From contig SXPJ01000018.1 in NCBI GenBank assembly GCA_005776395.1, forward strand, positions 1-44,574: DNA of 44,574 nt, given 5' to 3'. Below the pieces are notes generated by a model, which ran no database searches, was not told the origin of the DNA, and saw only the letters and a list, made by a program, of their open reading frames with translations. Shown piece after piece: positions 44,451-44,574 of this stretch. The stretch comes from Bdellovibrionales bacterium. GTDB lineage: Bacteria; Bdellovibrionota; FAC87; UBA2466. The position numbers were made by a program, and so were the translations under genes. Position 1 is the stretch's first letter. Each line of letters starts with the position of its first letter.

Positions 44451-44574
44451 CTATACTGTGTTTTTTGAGAGTTTTTTTGGTCTTGTTTGCCTTACAGGCC
44501 ATTTAAATTCTTGGGATATTTTGGCAAACAAAGCGTCACCTAAACTCAAAACAGTAAATCCCCATACTTTATCG
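44451..44574 (-). CDS. 3' end of an unidentified gene at the window edge
   Basis: A minus-strand frame enters from the right edge and ends in TAG (44453-44451) after about 40 codons without interruption. It reads DKVWGFTVLSLGDALFAKI and on, with a basic tail; the composition looks like a real C-terminus. No family is recognised. It would be convergent with the Dus gene, 38 bp apart. The short length leaves chance as an alternative. Confidence 0.45.
   Translation of the reverse strand, partial: DKVWGFTVLSLGDALFAKISQEFKWPVRQTRPKKLSKNTV

Overview
This 44.6 kb window is a gene-dense, AT-leaning bacterial chromosome segment. Its gene content (a large PlsB acyltransferase, a PuuD-type urate hydroxylase, a protein resembling a family I remember from myxobacteria and Bdellovibrio, and a ThyX-like two-domain protein) suggests a Bdellovibrionota or deltaproteobacteria-like Gram-negative. 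That assignment is inference from gene content; there is no rRNA here to settle it.

Layout. 1-133: the 5' end of an IS481-like transposase on the minus strand, with duplicated 25-bp terminal motifs, next to a tRNA-Ser(UGA) gene (138-227). 277-5227: poorly characterised genes, including a RelA/SpoT-reminiscent hypothetical, a secreted single-CXXCH protein, a secreted cysteine-repeat protein and a GYF-like membrane protein with a probably leaderless start. A 31-bp perfect inverted repeat sits in the largest gene-free stretch. 5388-8272: plsB followed by an orphan cysteine-rich 3' gene fragment. 8290-10849: a BtuCDF-type ABC importer on the minus strand. 11075-12377: two conserved-looking genes of unknown function. 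12367-18435: a minus-strand run gpsA-mfd-RDD protein-heptose-1-phosphate adenylyltransferase.

18545-24936 is a plus-strand uricolytic operon: PuuD-like urate hydroxylase fused to an amicyanin-like cupredoxin domain, allantoinase, allantoicase, OHCU decarboxylase, HIU hydrolase and a CitE/malate-synthase-fold protein. Together these would take urate to ureidoglycolate and urea. The last gene may use the glyoxylate that follows, but no ureidoglycolate lyase is visible. A 166-bp nested inverted-repeat (MITE-like) element lies inside the operon and supplies the allantoinase stop codon.

25121-39807 is the most striking part: two complete, consecutive sets of the seven membrane-arm subunits of respiratory complex I (nuoA-H-J-K-L-M-N, twice, same order). 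No peripheral-arm gene (nuoB, C, D, E, F, G, I) is present. The sets are clearly divergent, so this is not a recent duplication. NuoL of set 2 and NuoM of set 1 carry substitutions at normally conserved positions.

39815-44574: a small outer-membrane beta-barrel-like protein (minus), a XerC/D recombinase, the ThyX-like protein, a DusB-like tRNA dihydrouridine synthase, and the 3' end of an unidentified minus-strand gene at the right edge. No CRISPR array, rRNA or complete prophage was seen.
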